NCBI RefSeq assembly: GCF_016481275.1
Contig: NZ_JAEMNW010000002.1
Span: 62,001-126,000, forward strand
Direction: 5' to 3'
Length of the DNA stretch: 64,000 nt
From: Antrihabitans auranticaus
GTDB lineage: Bacteria; Actinomycetota; Actinomycetes; Mycobacteriales; Mycobacteriaceae
In this document: positions 17,455 through 25,928 of the stretch, piece after piece
Layout: every line of letters starts with the position of its first letter
How positions within the stretch are numbered: position 1 is the stretch's first letter
Translations under genes and position numbers: made by a program
Notes under the pieces: model-generated
Seen by the model: the letters and a program-made list of their open reading frames with translations, nothing else
Databases searched by the model: none
Told to the model about the DNA's origin: nothing

Positions 17455-18948
17455 GTGACCAATTTGTCGCTCAATTTGATCGAATCCGCTCGCCGCCGAC
17501 CGGACGAGATCGTGCTTCGTCTGGACGAAGCCGAGGTTTCGTTCGCAAACCTCGACGCGGCGAGTGCGGGCCTCGCGGGTCTGCTGGTGGCGCGTGGTCT
17601 GCGTCCGGGCGACAGGGTCGGCATCATGCTCCCCAACGTTCCGTACTTCGCCATCGTGTACTACGGCGTACTGCGGGCGGGCGGCGTTGTCGTGCCGATG
17701 AACGTGTTGTTGAAGGAGCGCGAAACCGCTTTCCACCTCTCGGATTCGGCTGCGTCCTTCATCTTTGCGTGGCCTGCCTTCGCACTCGCCGCTCTGGCCG
17801 GTGCCGACGCGGTGGGTGCCGAGTGCGTGCTCGTCACACCCGGCGACTTCGAAGAACTGATTGCCGCGGCAGATCCCGTCGACGAACCGGTTGCCCGGTC
17901 CGACAGCGACACCGCCGTAATTCTCTACACGTCGGGCACAACGGGAACGCCCAAAGGCGCGGAGCTCACGCACGCCAATCTGCGCGGCAACGTCGCGGTT
18001 GTCGTGGACATGGTCGGGCTGACCGAGTCGGACGTGATCCTGGGTGCACTGCCGCTGTTCCATGCGTTCGGACAGACGGCCGGCCTCAACGCGGCTGTCG
18101 CCGCGGGTAGTTGCCTCACCCTGATCCCGCGTTTCACCCCTGAGAAGGCACTCCAGATCATCGAACGCGACGGCGTAACCGTATTCGAAGGTGTCCCGAC
18201 GATGTTCGCTGCGATGCTGCACTGCAACGCACGAACGTCGGCAAAATCGTTGCGGCTCTGCATTTCCGGTGGGGCCGCGCTACCGGTCGATGTAATGCGC
18301 GGCTTCGAGGAAGCCTTCGGCTGCGCAGTGCTCGAAGGCTACGGGCTGAGCGAGACCTCGCCCGTTGCGTCCTTCAATCACCCAGGCCGCGAACGTAAAC
18401 CCGGATCCATCGGTACGCCGGTGGCGGGCGTCGAGATGAAGTTGCTGACCCCGAACGACGAAGGGATAGGAGAGATCGCAATCCGCGGCGCCAATGTGAT
18501 GAAGGGGTACTGGAACTGCCCTGACGCAACAGCTTCCGCGATAGACGCCGAGGGCTGGTTTCGTACTGGAGACCTCGCTCGATGCGACGCTGAGGGCTAC
18601 TACTTCATCGTCGACCGGTCCAAGGACATCATCATCCGCGGCGGCTTCAACGTGTACCCGCGCGAAATCGAAGAAGTCCTGTACGGCCACCCGGCGGTCC
18701 GTGAAGCCGCTGTGCTCGGCGTGCCGGATGACCTGCTGGGCAACGAGATCGGCGCCGCCGTCGCGTTGATTCCAGGTTCCGAGGAGGACGCGCCGGGCAT
18801 CCGTGAGTTCGTCCGCGAGCGGGTTGCTGCCTACAAGTACCCGCGCCACATCTGGTTCGTCGACGAGCTGCCGAAGGGCCCCAGCGGCAAGATCCTCAAG
18901 CGCGAAATCGCAATTCCCGTCAAGGCATCCGGCCCCGTGCGTGGTTAG
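17455..18948 (+). CDS. AMP-forming acyl-CoA ligase
   Basis: A 497-residue member of the ANL superfamily that adenylates a carboxylic acid and transfers it to CoA. Motifs run in the expected order: ILYTSGTTGTPKGAELTH (P-loop, near residue 160), EGYGLSETSPVASF (near 300), GWFRTGDLARCDAEGYYFIV, DRSKDIIIRGGFNVYPREIE, and the catalytic lysine near the C-terminus in PKGPSGKILKREI. The GTG start at 17455 has GGAGGAAC just upstream. It heads a likely operon with P450, reductase and Rieske genes and could activate an acid made by those oxygenases, or prime the imported substrate. Chain length or aromatic preference is not readable. Confidence 0.93.
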   Translation: MTNLSLNLIESARRRPDEIVLRLDEAEVSFANLDAASAGLAGLLVARGLRPGDRVGIMLPNVPYFAIVYYGVLRAGGVVVPMNVLLKERETAFHLSDSAASFIFAWPAFALAALAGADAVGAECVLVTPGDFEELIAAADPVDEPVARSDSDTAVILYTSGTTGTPKGAELTHANLRGNVAVVVDMVGLTESDVILGALPLFHAFGQTAGLNAAVAAGSCLTLIPRFTPEKALQIIERDGVTVFEGVPTMFAAMLHCNARTSAKSLRLCISGGAALPVDVMRGFEEAFGCAVLEGYGLSETSPVASFNHPGRERKPGSIGTPVAGVEMKLLTPNDEGIGEIAIRGANVMKGYWNCPDATASAIDAEGWFRTGDLARCDAEGYYFIVDRSKDIIIRGGFNVYPREIEEVLYGHPAVREAAVLGVPDDLLGNEIGAAVALIPGSEEDAPGIREFVRERVAAYKYPRHIWFVDELPKGPSGKILKREIAIPVKASGPVRG

Positions 18949-19008
18949 GGAGTCCAGGGACACCCCAACCGCGCACAAGGGCGCAGCCCCCTACAGAAAG
19001 AGGAAACG

Positions 19009-20247
19009 ATGAGCAATGTCGACGTGCAAGACCTCTCGACGATCGATCTGGCAGAACCGAGTGTCTGGGACGATGGCCCGCCCTACGAACTGTTTGCGCG
19101 CATGCAACGCGAAGATCCTGTCCACTTCAGCCCGCAGCGCGTAGCGCCGGACGAGGGCGGCTTCTGGTCCATCACTCGTTTCGACGACGTGCGAGCGGTC
19201 AGTCGCGACCATAGGACGTTCTCCTCGGAGCTACGCGGGATCCTGAACGTCGACGACATCGGCGTACCACTGGATGTCCAACGGTTGCAGCTGATTTCGA
19301 TGGACCCGCCCCGGCATGACAGGCTCAAGGCGCTTGTCATCAAAGCATTCACGCCGCAGCGCGTCGCCGAGCACGAGGACGCCGTCAAGCAGATCATCGG
19401 CGGCGTGCTCGATCAGGTCGCCGACCGGGACCGCTTCGACCTCGTTGCCGACGTTGCGCGTCCGATCCCGGCCCGCGTGATCGGCTCGTTCCTCGGGACG
19501 CCGCCGGAAGACGACGATCAACTGGTGCAGTGGACGAACGTGTTCACCGCATTCGAGGACCCGGAGATTCGTGAACAGTGGACAGACACCGCCGCGGTCT
19601 TCACCGAGATCATCGAATACGTCAACAAGCAGATCGCGCTCCGCCGCGACACCCCGGGCGGAGACCTGGTGACCGCGATGATGAACGCCGAGGTGGATGG
19701 GGAGAAGCTCAACGAGTTCGAACTCGCAACCTTCTTCATCCTTTTGATGTCCGCGGGCAACGACTCGACGAGGGCAACCTACAGCGCGACGATGCTCGAA
19801 CTGTTGCGCAATCGCGAGCAGTTCGACCAATTGCGGGAGAACCCCGACCTGATCGAGGCCGCGGTCGAAGAAGGTCTGCGCTGCTTCCCGGCCTTCGCGT
19901 TCATGGCTCGTGCGGCAACCCAGGATGTGGAGTTGCACGGCAAGCAGATCAAACAGGGTGACCGATTGCTGTTGTGGTACTTGGCATCCAATCGTGACGA
20001 AGCGGCGTTCGAGAATCCGCACAAGTTCGACATCACCCGGCCCGGACTCGCCGACAAGCACCAAGCATTCGGCGGTCGGGGCAAGCATTTCTGCCTCGGT
20101 GCCAACCTCGCCCGCATGGAGCTGAAACTGTGGATTGCGCAGACACTGGAGCGGTTCCCCGACCTCACGTTGGATGGTGAGCCGAATCGTGTGCGCGCGC
20201 TGTTCCTGAATCAATACAACTCGATCCCTGTACGCCGCGGATCCTGA
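19009..20247 (+). CDS. Cytochrome P450
   Basis: A 412-residue soluble bacterial P450. It has the heme-ligand signature FGGRGKHFCLGANLARME with Cys362, the K-helix E288-x-x-R291, and the I-helix AGNDSTR at 249-255. The overall type resembles the CYP124/125/142 group that oxidises sterol side chains and branched lipids, but at the acid-alcohol pair it has Asp252-Ser253 where those enzymes usually have Glu/Asp-Thr. It lies 60 bases after the CoA ligase and 10 bases before a flavin/[2Fe-2S] reductase that could supply electrons. Substrate is unknown; a steroid, terpenoid or aromatic ether are all possible. Confidence 0.93.
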   Translation: MSNVDVQDLSTIDLAEPSVWDDGPPYELFARMQREDPVHFSPQRVAPDEGGFWSITRFDDVRAVSRDHRTFSSELRGILNVDDIGVPLDVQRLQLISMDPPRHDRLKALVIKAFTPQRVAEHEDAVKQIIGGVLDQVADRDRFDLVADVARPIPARVIGSFLGTPPEDDDQLVQWTNVFTAFEDPEIREQWTDTAAVFTEIIEYVNKQIALRRDTPGGDLVTAMMNAEVDGEKLNEFELATFFILLMSAGNDSTRATYSATMLELLRNREQFDQLRENPDLIEAAVEEGLRCFPAFAFMARAATQDVELHGKQIKQGDRLLLWYLASNRDEAAFENPHKFDITRPGLADKHQAFGGRGKHFCLGANLARMELKLWIAQTLERFPDLTLDGEPNRVRALFLNQYNSIPVRRGS

Positions 20248-20257
20248 AGGCACCACG

Positions 20258-21232
20258 ATGACTCAGCCAGCCAAAAGTGCTTATCGTGAAGTCGAGGTCG
20301 ACCTCGAGGTGCGACGTCGTGAAGTCGCCGCCGATGGGGTGCTCACCCTCACGCTCGCGGACCCCACGGGAGCAGACCTGCCTGAATGGGCGCCAGGAGC
20401 ACACATCGATCTCATGCTGGAGCCGAATCTGGTCCGTCAGTATTCGCTGTGCGGCACAACGGCAGACCGTGCCGAATGGCAGGTCGGCGTCCTGCGCGAT
20501 CCGGAGAGTCGCGGCGGATCCCAGTATGTCCACGACAAGCTGCACGAGGGTGACAAAGTACGAGTTCGAGGGCCGCGCAACCACTTTCCTTTGGTCGGAG
20601 CACGGCGCTATGTCTTCATCGCGGGCGGCATCGGCATCACGCCGATCAAGGCGATGATCGATGCGGTCGTTGCCACACAAGCTGATTGGCACCTGTATTA
20701 CGGGGGCCGGTCGCGCTCGACGATGGCATTTCTCGACGCGCTCGAACAGCACGGCGAGCGGGTGTCCGTTTTCCCGCACGATGTCGCGGGCAGACTCGAT
20801 CTCAGCGAGATACTGGGGCAGCCGGCCGGCGATACGCTCGTCTACTCCTGTGGTCCGGGAGGTCTCCTGACGGCCGTCGAGGAGGCGTGCCGAAGCTGGC
20901 CCGATGGCACTCTGCACATAGAGCGGTTTGCGGCAAAGGAGTTCGACGGCGGTCCCGAGGGTGACAGCGAGTTCGTTGTCGAGTGTCAAAGCACAGGCGT
21001 GAGTGTGACTGTGCCACCGGACAAATCGATCTACGACGCGCTCGAAGACGCAGGCGTCGACGTTCTCGGGTCGTGCATGGAAGGCGTGTGCGGGACCTGC
21101 GAGTGCGATGTGCTCGAGGGCGAACCCGACCACCGGGACTCGGTGCTGAACGATGCCGAAAAGGCGAAGAATCAATCGATCATGATCTGTGTTTCGCGAT
21201 CACGTTCCGAAAGGTTGGTGCTGGACATATGA
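20258..21232 (+). CDS. Phthalate-dioxygenase-reductase-type FMN/[2Fe-2S] oxidoreductase
   Basis: A 324-residue single-chain electron-transfer protein. The order is flavin domain (RQYSLCG near residue 63), NAD-binding domain (FIAGGIGITPIKAMI near 123 and YSCGPGGLLTAVEEAC near 205), then a C-terminal plant-type ferredoxin with C-x4-C-x2-C in GSCMEGVCGTCECDVLEG. This domain order defines the PDR/VanB family. It passes electrons from NADH to an oxygenase; the next gene, overlapping by 4 bases, is a Rieske oxygenase, the natural partner, though the upstream P450 could be served as well. Confidence 0.94.
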   Translation: MTQPAKSAYREVEVDLEVRRREVAADGVLTLTLADPTGADLPEWAPGAHIDLMLEPNLVRQYSLCGTTADRAEWQVGVLRDPESRGGSQYVHDKLHEGDKVRVRGPRNHFPLVGARRYVFIAGGIGITPIKAMIDAVVATQADWHLYYGGRSRSTMAFLDALEQHGERVSVFPHDVAGRLDLSEILGQPAGDTLVYSCGPGGLLTAVEEACRSWPDGTLHIERFAAKEFDGGPEGDSEFVVECQSTGVSVTVPPDKSIYDALEDAGVDVLGSCMEGVCGTCECDVLEGEPDHRDSVLNDAEKAKNQSIMICVSRSRSERLVLDI

Positions 21233-22251
21233 GGGCCAACTATCCGTTCAACTGCTGGTACGTCGCCGCAACGAGTGCCGAGGTGGGGGCTGGACTGTTC
21301 GCTCGCCGCATGCTCGGAAAGCACGTCCTGCTGTATCGGCAAGAGTCGGGCGAGGTCGTCGCCATGGAAGATCGCTGTGCGCATCGGCCGCACCCGCTGT
21401 CGACCGGTCGGCGGCATGGAGATCGAGTAGCTTGCGCGTACCACGGGTTCGAATACGACCCGGACGGACGCCTGGTCGACGTTCCGTCGCAGGAGAACGT
21501 GCCGCCCGGCGTGCGTGTGCGCACGTACCCGGTTCGCGAACAGTCGCCGTTCGTCTGGGTCTGGCTAGGGGAACCCGGTGCCGCCGAGCTGCGCTTGCCA
21601 CCGCGGCTTTCGTGGCTGGGTGCGGACGACTGGCCCAGCTCTATGGACACATTCCGCGTCGAGGCCAACTATCTGCTGCTGCATGAGCACTACCTGGATC
21701 TGACGAATGTGTTCCACATGCACCCTGATGCCGTGCCACCGGACCTCCACGCGCTGCCCGCTCTGGACGAAGTCGAGGTTTCGGAGAGATCGGTGTCCTA
21801 TTCGCGGTTGACGACTGCAACGCGTCCGGCGGCATGGGAGAAGGATGTGACCGGGGTAGCGGCCGAAGAGCGAACAGCACGCCTCGAAGAAGGGTCGTTC
21901 GTATCACCCGGCCTGCATGTCCAGCGTTATGTCGTCGATCCGCACGGCGAGCGCCCGTACACGGTGCTGCGGATTCAGGGATTTACGCCCGAGTCCGAAG
22001 GCGTGACGCACGCTTTCGTTCGTATCGCCCGAGACTTTGCGACAAGTGATTCCGCGGTGACCGCATACCTGCAGCAAATGTTTCACGAGATGGCGGTGCG
22101 GGATTGCGCCGCCCTCGAAACAATGCAAATTCGAATCGATGAAGAAACCGAACCGCGCCGCAATATCAATGTCAAGGCTGACCGTGCCGCGTTGCGGGCA
22201 CGCAGGATTTCCCGCGACATGGTCGACGAGGAGTCCGGATTCAGTATCTAG
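21229..22251 (+). CDS. VanA-type Rieske non-heme iron oxygenase subunit, atypical iron site
   Basis: A 340-residue oxygenase subunit of the vanillate O-demethylase / aromatic ring-hydroxylating group. The Rieske cluster ligands are Cys50 and His52 (DRCAHRPHP) and Cys69 and His72 (CAYHGFEYD). In the catalytic domain the usual D-L-x-H-x4-H motif reads DLTNVFHMH: Asn160 occupies the position of the first iron-ligand histidine, with histidines at 163 and 165. The start codon overlaps the reductase stop (ATGA). O-demethylation or hydroxylation of an aromatic or sterol-like substrate is plausible, but the altered motif makes function uncertain. Confidence 0.9.
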   Translation: MRANYPFNCWYVAATSAEVGAGLFARRMLGKHVLLYRQESGEVVAMEDRCAHRPHPLSTGRRHGDRVACAYHGFEYDPDGRLVDVPSQENVPPGVRVRTYPVREQSPFVWVWLGEPGAAELRLPPRLSWLGADDWPSSMDTFRVEANYLLLHEHYLDLTNVFHMHPDAVPPDLHALPALDEVEVSERSVSYSRLTTATRPAAWEKDVTGVAAEERTARLEEGSFVSPGLHVQRYVVDPHGERPYTVLRIQGFTPESEGVTHAFVRIARDFATSDSAVTAYLQQMFHEMAVRDCAALETMQIRIDEETEPRRNINVKADRAALRARRISRDMVDEESGFSI

Positions 22252-22383
22252 CGCGCAATTCGGTTGCGGTAGAAACGAAGTCAGGATAGATCGGCTTAGT
22301 CCGGCGGGAAACAGTCGCCATTGTTGCACCGTTCCGAGCTGGAATGGGGCGAAACGGCACACCGAATACTACGAGGAAGTACA

Positions 22384-22403
22384 TGTTGGAGCGCACTCCA
22401 ACA
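22384..22403. promoter_or_regulatory. Perfect 8-4-8 palindrome in the mce upstream region
   Basis: TGTTGGAG and CTCCAACA flank a CGCA centre, about 200 bases upstream of the first mce-operon gene. The 351-base gap 22252-22602 holds no convincing gene; it also contains the AT-rich palindrome TTTTCGAAAA at 22513-22522. The 20-bp element could be a TetR- or GntR-type operator, or a short terminator after the Rieske gene. It does not match the KstR consensus I know. Confidence 0.45.
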
Positions 22404-22602
22404 GGGGTCGGAAATCTTCGGGGAACGCTCCGTTGTCCGACGTGCGCACCGGCGGAAGACTCACGGTAGGAACGCCAATGCGTGCGGCTCGAATTCAACT
22501 GAGCCTTGCCATTTTTCGAAAATTCTCCAGGAGAGTGGGCATGTCCCTCAGGTCGATTTCGCCGCATTGCGAACGAATCGTTTATGCGTCGGAACGCAGA
22601 CG

Positions 22603-23094
22603 ATGAAGTCAGTAGGAGTGACCAAGCAGTCGTGGTTGCTGCGCGGGCTCGCGTTGGCTGGCGTACTGGTTGTGGTCAGGATCGTGATGGGCGCTCTGGT
22701 CGAGGCGTCGCCGGAGCATGGCACCGCGGTACGGATGGTCGGTCTTCTCATAGTCGTCGGCGTCTCGGCGACGTGGGGCTTCGTCGATGGAAAACGCGAT
22801 CGACGCAACCACCCGGATCCCGATCACGGCGGCACCGATCTCGTGATGATGTGGATGTTCGCAGCGATCGTCGCGGGACTCTCCGCCGGTCTCGTCTGCT
22901 GGATCCTCGGGAAACTGGGGTTGAACATGGGCGACAACTCGTTGTTCTTCGAACTCGTTTCCGGTGCGTCCTGGTCGCTCCTGCTAGTTCTCGTCGGTGC
23001 GCTGGCCGGAAAGGTGCTCGGCGCAAAGACAGCCCAGCGGTCACTCCCCGAAATACACCACGTGTCGCCCTCATCGACCGCAGCCGAAAGGTAG
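22603..23094 (+). CDS. B-4DMT-like four-helix membrane protein
   Basis: A 163-residue membrane protein with four hydrophobic segments: about residues 10-30 (LLRGLALAGVLVVVRIVMGA), 42-58, 80-103 and 118-138. It resembles the B-4DMT family, small actinobacterial relatives of drug/metabolite transporters commonly encoded just before mce operons. It ends 4 bases before the first YrbE gene and is presumably co-transcribed. Its role in lipid import is not known. The start is uncertain because no strong ribosome site precedes 22603. Confidence 0.8.
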   Translation: MKSVGVTKQSWLLRGLALAGVLVVVRIVMGALVEASPEHGTAVRMVGLLIVVGVSATWGFVDGKRDRRNHPDPDHGGTDLVMMWMFAAIVAGLSAGLVCWILGKLGLNMGDNSLFFELVSGASWSLLLVLVGALAGKVLGAKTAQRSLPEIHHVSPSSTAAER

Positions 23095-23098
23095 CCGA

Positions 23099-23875
23099 AT
23101 GCCCGCCATCTCTACCGCCCTCATGAAACCCCTTGGGGCGATGGGGGAGTTCTTCGCCCTCTCGGCGGACGCGTTTCGTGGAATGGCCGTGTGGCCGTTT
23201 CAATGGCGCGAGTTCCTCGATCAGTGCTGGTTCATCGTGCGAGTGTCATTGGTCCCGACATTGCTTGTGGCGCTGCCGTTTACGGCCTTAATCAGTTTCA
23301 CGTTCAACATCCTTGCGGCGGAGTTCGGCGCCTCGGACGTGGCGGGCGCGGGTGCGACCCTGGGCGCGGTCACGCAGGTTGGACCGGTGGTCACGGTGCT
23401 CGTCGTCGCCGGCGCCGGCGCAACCGCGATTTGTGCCGACCTCGGTTCACGCACGATCCGCGAGGAGATAGACGCAATGGAGGTGCTCGGCATCGATCCG
23501 ATCGTGCGACTCGTTTCGCCACGCGTGCTTGCCTCGATGCTGGTTGCGCTGCTGCTCAACGCGCTGGTCTGCGCCATCGGCATCGTCGGCAGTTTCGTCT
23601 TCTCGGTGTTCTTTCAGAACGTCACCCCCGGCGCATTCGTGGACGGCATTCCGCTGCTCACCGGGTTGCCCGAGTTGGTGATCTCGGAGGTGAAGGCAGG
23701 GGCCTTCGGATTGATCGCGGCGTTGATCGCGTGTTATCGCGGGCTGACCGTGAAGGGCGGGCCGAAGAGCGTCGGGCAGGCCGTCAACGAGACGGTCGTT
23801 TACGCCTTCATGGCGTTGTTCGTCGTGAACGTTGTTATGACCGCCATCGGCATCAAGATGACAGCAGGTAGATAA
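23099..23875 (+). CDS. yrbEA: YrbE/MlaE-family ABC permease, first of pair
   Basis: A 258-residue integral membrane permease of the Mce importer. It has five to six hydrophobic segments and the MlaE-family coupling motif REEIDAMEVLGIDPIVRLVS near residue 125, which contacts the MceG ATPase. LNALVCAIGIVGSFVFSVFF and the terminal FVVNVVMTAIGIKM are membrane helices. Together with the next gene it forms the heterodimeric channel in the inner membrane that receives substrate from the Mce tunnel. The ATG at 23099 gives the standard N-terminus; the stop overlaps the next start by one base. Confidence 0.95.
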   Translation: MPAISTALMKPLGAMGEFFALSADAFRGMAVWPFQWREFLDQCWFIVRVSLVPTLLVALPFTALISFTFNILAAEFGASDVAGAGATLGAVTQVGPVVTVLVVAGAGATAICADLGSRTIREEIDAMEVLGIDPIVRLVSPRVLASMLVALLLNALVCAIGIVGSFVFSVFFQNVTPGAFVDGIPLLTGLPELVISEVKAGAFGLIAALIACYRGLTVKGGPKSVGQAVNETVVYAFMALFVVNVVMTAIGIKMTAGR

Positions 23876-24744
23876 TGACAATTGCCATCAGGCGTGGGGC
23901 TAGCCTCGACCAGTTTCGGACGAAAAGCGTTGCACGCGCGAAGAGTTCGAAGAAATCTCTCGACGAGATCGGGCGCCAGGCGGTGTTCTACCGCAATGCC
24001 GTTCTGGAGATTCCGATCGCGTTGATGCATTACCGGCGCGAGACGATTCGGTTGGTCGCCGAGGTCGCGCTCGGATCGGGGGCGCTCGCGCTGATCGGCG
24101 GCACTGTCGTGATCTGCGGATTCCTGACGCTGTCCGCGGGCGCGGTTGTGGCGCTGCAGGGATATGCGTCGCTCGGTGACATCGGTGTCGAAGCGCTGAC
24201 CGGCTTTTTCGCGGCGTATGTGAACGTTCGCATTGCGGCTCCCGTCATCGCGGGTGTCGGACTGGCCGCGACCATCGGTGCCGGCGCGACAGCGCAATTG
24301 GGTGCTATGCGGATCTCGGAGGAGATCGACGCGCTCGAGGTCATGGGTGTGCGGTCGGTCCCGTACCTGGCGTCCACACGAATCGTTGCGGGCATGATCG
24401 CGATCATCCCGATCTACGGCGTTGCAGTCGTCGCCTCGTTCATTGCCAGCCGCACGATCACCGTCGTCGTATGGGGGCAGTCGGGCGGGGTCTACGACCA
24501 CTACTTCACCTCCTTCCTTGTGCCTACGGACCTGCTCTGGTCGTTCCTGCAAGCGATTCTGATGGGACTGGTCGTCATGCTCATCCACACGTACTTCGGC
24601 TACAACGCTTCCGGCGGACCCGCCGGTGTGGGGGAGGCCGTCGGGCGTGCAGTACGCGCGTCGCTCGCCGCCGTCGTCTTCGTGACCCTTGCCGTTTCCC
24701 TGGCCGTCTACGGCGTGTCGGGCAACTTCAACTTCGCCGGATGA
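23875..24744 (+). CDS. yrbEB: YrbE/MlaE-family ABC permease, second of pair
   Basis: A 289-residue permease, partner of the preceding YrbE. The first 60 residues are a basic cytoplasmic leader, followed by membrane helices and the coupling motif SEEIDALEVMGVRSVPYLAS near residue 145. YNASGGPAGVGEAVGRAVRA near the C-terminus is typical of this subunit. Start and stop codons overlap both neighbours (TAATG and ATGA), so expression is tightly coupled to the Mce subunits. Confidence 0.95.
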   Translation: MTIAIRRGASLDQFRTKSVARAKSSKKSLDEIGRQAVFYRNAVLEIPIALMHYRRETIRLVAEVALGSGALALIGGTVVICGFLTLSAGAVVALQGYASLGDIGVEALTGFFAAYVNVRIAAPVIAGVGLAATIGAGATAQLGAMRISEEIDALEVMGVRSVPYLASTRIVAGMIAIIPIYGVAVVASFIASRTITVVVWGQSGGVYDHYFTSFLVPTDLLWSFLQAILMGLVVMLIHTYFGYNASGGPAGVGEAVGRAVRASLAAVVFVTLAVSLAVYGVSGNFNFAG

Positions 24745-25928
24745 GCGGCCGGCGTCAGCGGCGTGCGCAGAGCCAGCCGCATTACACATTGGACGGAGTT
24801 CTCTTCATCCTGTCGTTGGTGCTGGTCGCAGCGTTCGTCGCGTTCCAGTTCCGCGGCACCTTCATCAAGAGCGTCGACGTCGACCTCCTGGCACCACGTT
24901 CCGGCCTGAATCTCGAACCGGGAACTCGAGTGAAGATGCTCGATGTTCAGGTCGGCCGCGTGGCGAAGGTCGAGGAGGTCGACGGCTACGCCAAGGTCGA
25001 GCTCGACCTTTTCCCGGAGCAGGTCGACGCGATCCCGGTCAACGTGGCGGCCTCGCTCGACTCGACAACTGTTTTCGGGGCGAAGTACGTCAATCTCACA
25101 CTGCCGAAGGATGCTTCGGAGACGAAGATCGGGAACGGCGACACCATCGATGCCCGCAACATCACACCTGAGCTGAACACTCTCTTCGAGCGCCTGACCA
25201 CGGTGCTGCGGGCAGTATCACCGGAAGACCTCAACGCAACCCTCACAGCTGTGGCGGATGCGTTCCGGGACCGGGGCGAACAGGTCGGCAACACGCTGGT
25301 CGCAGCGGACTCGTACCTCAATGCGCTGCGGCCGAGTCTGGACAATTTGCAGCGTGACCTCGTCGGTACAGCCGATGTGGCCGACATCTACGCGGACGCC
25401 GCGCCAAGCCTGCTGAGCAGCGTCGAATCGCTGACGACGACAGGTTCCACGATTCTCGAAAAGGCGGACGACTTGGACCGGTTCCTGCTTGCCGCAATCG
25501 ATTTCGGCAACTCCGGTAGCACTGTTCTGAACGACAACGAAGCGGTGGTCGCGATCTTGCTGCGCAATCTTGTGCCGACAACTGAACTGCTGGAGGAGTA
25601 TTCGCCCGAATTCCCCTGCTTCTTCCAGGGCGTGGACGAGGCACGCGCAGGCGTCGAGCAGGTCGTCGGTGGCACGGTGCCCGGCTTCAACATCAGCGGC
25701 ACGCTACTTGCCGGCGATATGCCCTACCGGTATCCGCGCGACGTTCCGAAGGTTGCCGCCAGCGGTGGTCCGGCCTGCGGCCGACTGCCGTCGGTGAATG
25801 TCGCGGACGGTCCGGCACCGTACGTGGTGACCGACACGGGAGTGAACCCGTTCGCGCCGAACGGGCGGCCCGCACAGCTCAACGTCCTCGACTTCATGTT
25901 GTACGGCGTTCCGGGAGGCCTGCGATGA
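24741..25928 (+). CDS. mceA: Mce family protein A
   Basis: A 395-residue Mce subunit. One N-terminal membrane anchor (LFILSLVLVAAFVAFQF, residues about 21-37) is followed by the MlaD/Mce domain (LLAPRSGLNLEPGTRVKMLD through LDSTTVFGAKYVNLTL), an alpha-helical needle region to about residue 270, and a C-terminal domain with paired cysteines (FPCFFQG and GPACGRLP). The six Mce subunits assemble into a hydrophobic tunnel across the periplasm that carries lipids to the permease. It follows YrbEB with an ATGA overlap. Confidence 0.95.
   Translation: MSGRRQRRAQSQPHYTLDGVLFILSLVLVAAFVAFQFRGTFIKSVDVDLLAPRSGLNLEPGTRVKMLDVQVGRVAKVEEVDGYAKVELDLFPEQVDAIPVNVAASLDSTTVFGAKYVNLTLPKDASETKIGNGDTIDARNITPELNTLFERLTTVLRAVSPEDLNATLTAVADAFRDRGEQVGNTLVAADSYLNALRPSLDNLQRDLVGTADVADIYADAAPSLLSSVESLTTTGSTILEKADDLDRFLLAAIDFGNSGSTVLNDNEAVVAILLRNLVPTTELLEEYSPEFPCFFQGVDEARAGVEQVVGGTVPGFNISGTLLAGDMPYRYPRDVPKVAASGGPACGRLPSVNVADGPAPYVVTDTGVNPFAPNGRPAQLNVLDFMLYGVPGGLR

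Noticed and set aside
22252-22602. Small frames in the gap before the mce operon
   Set aside because: None has a ribosome site and family-like sequence together; the region is better explained as regulatory.
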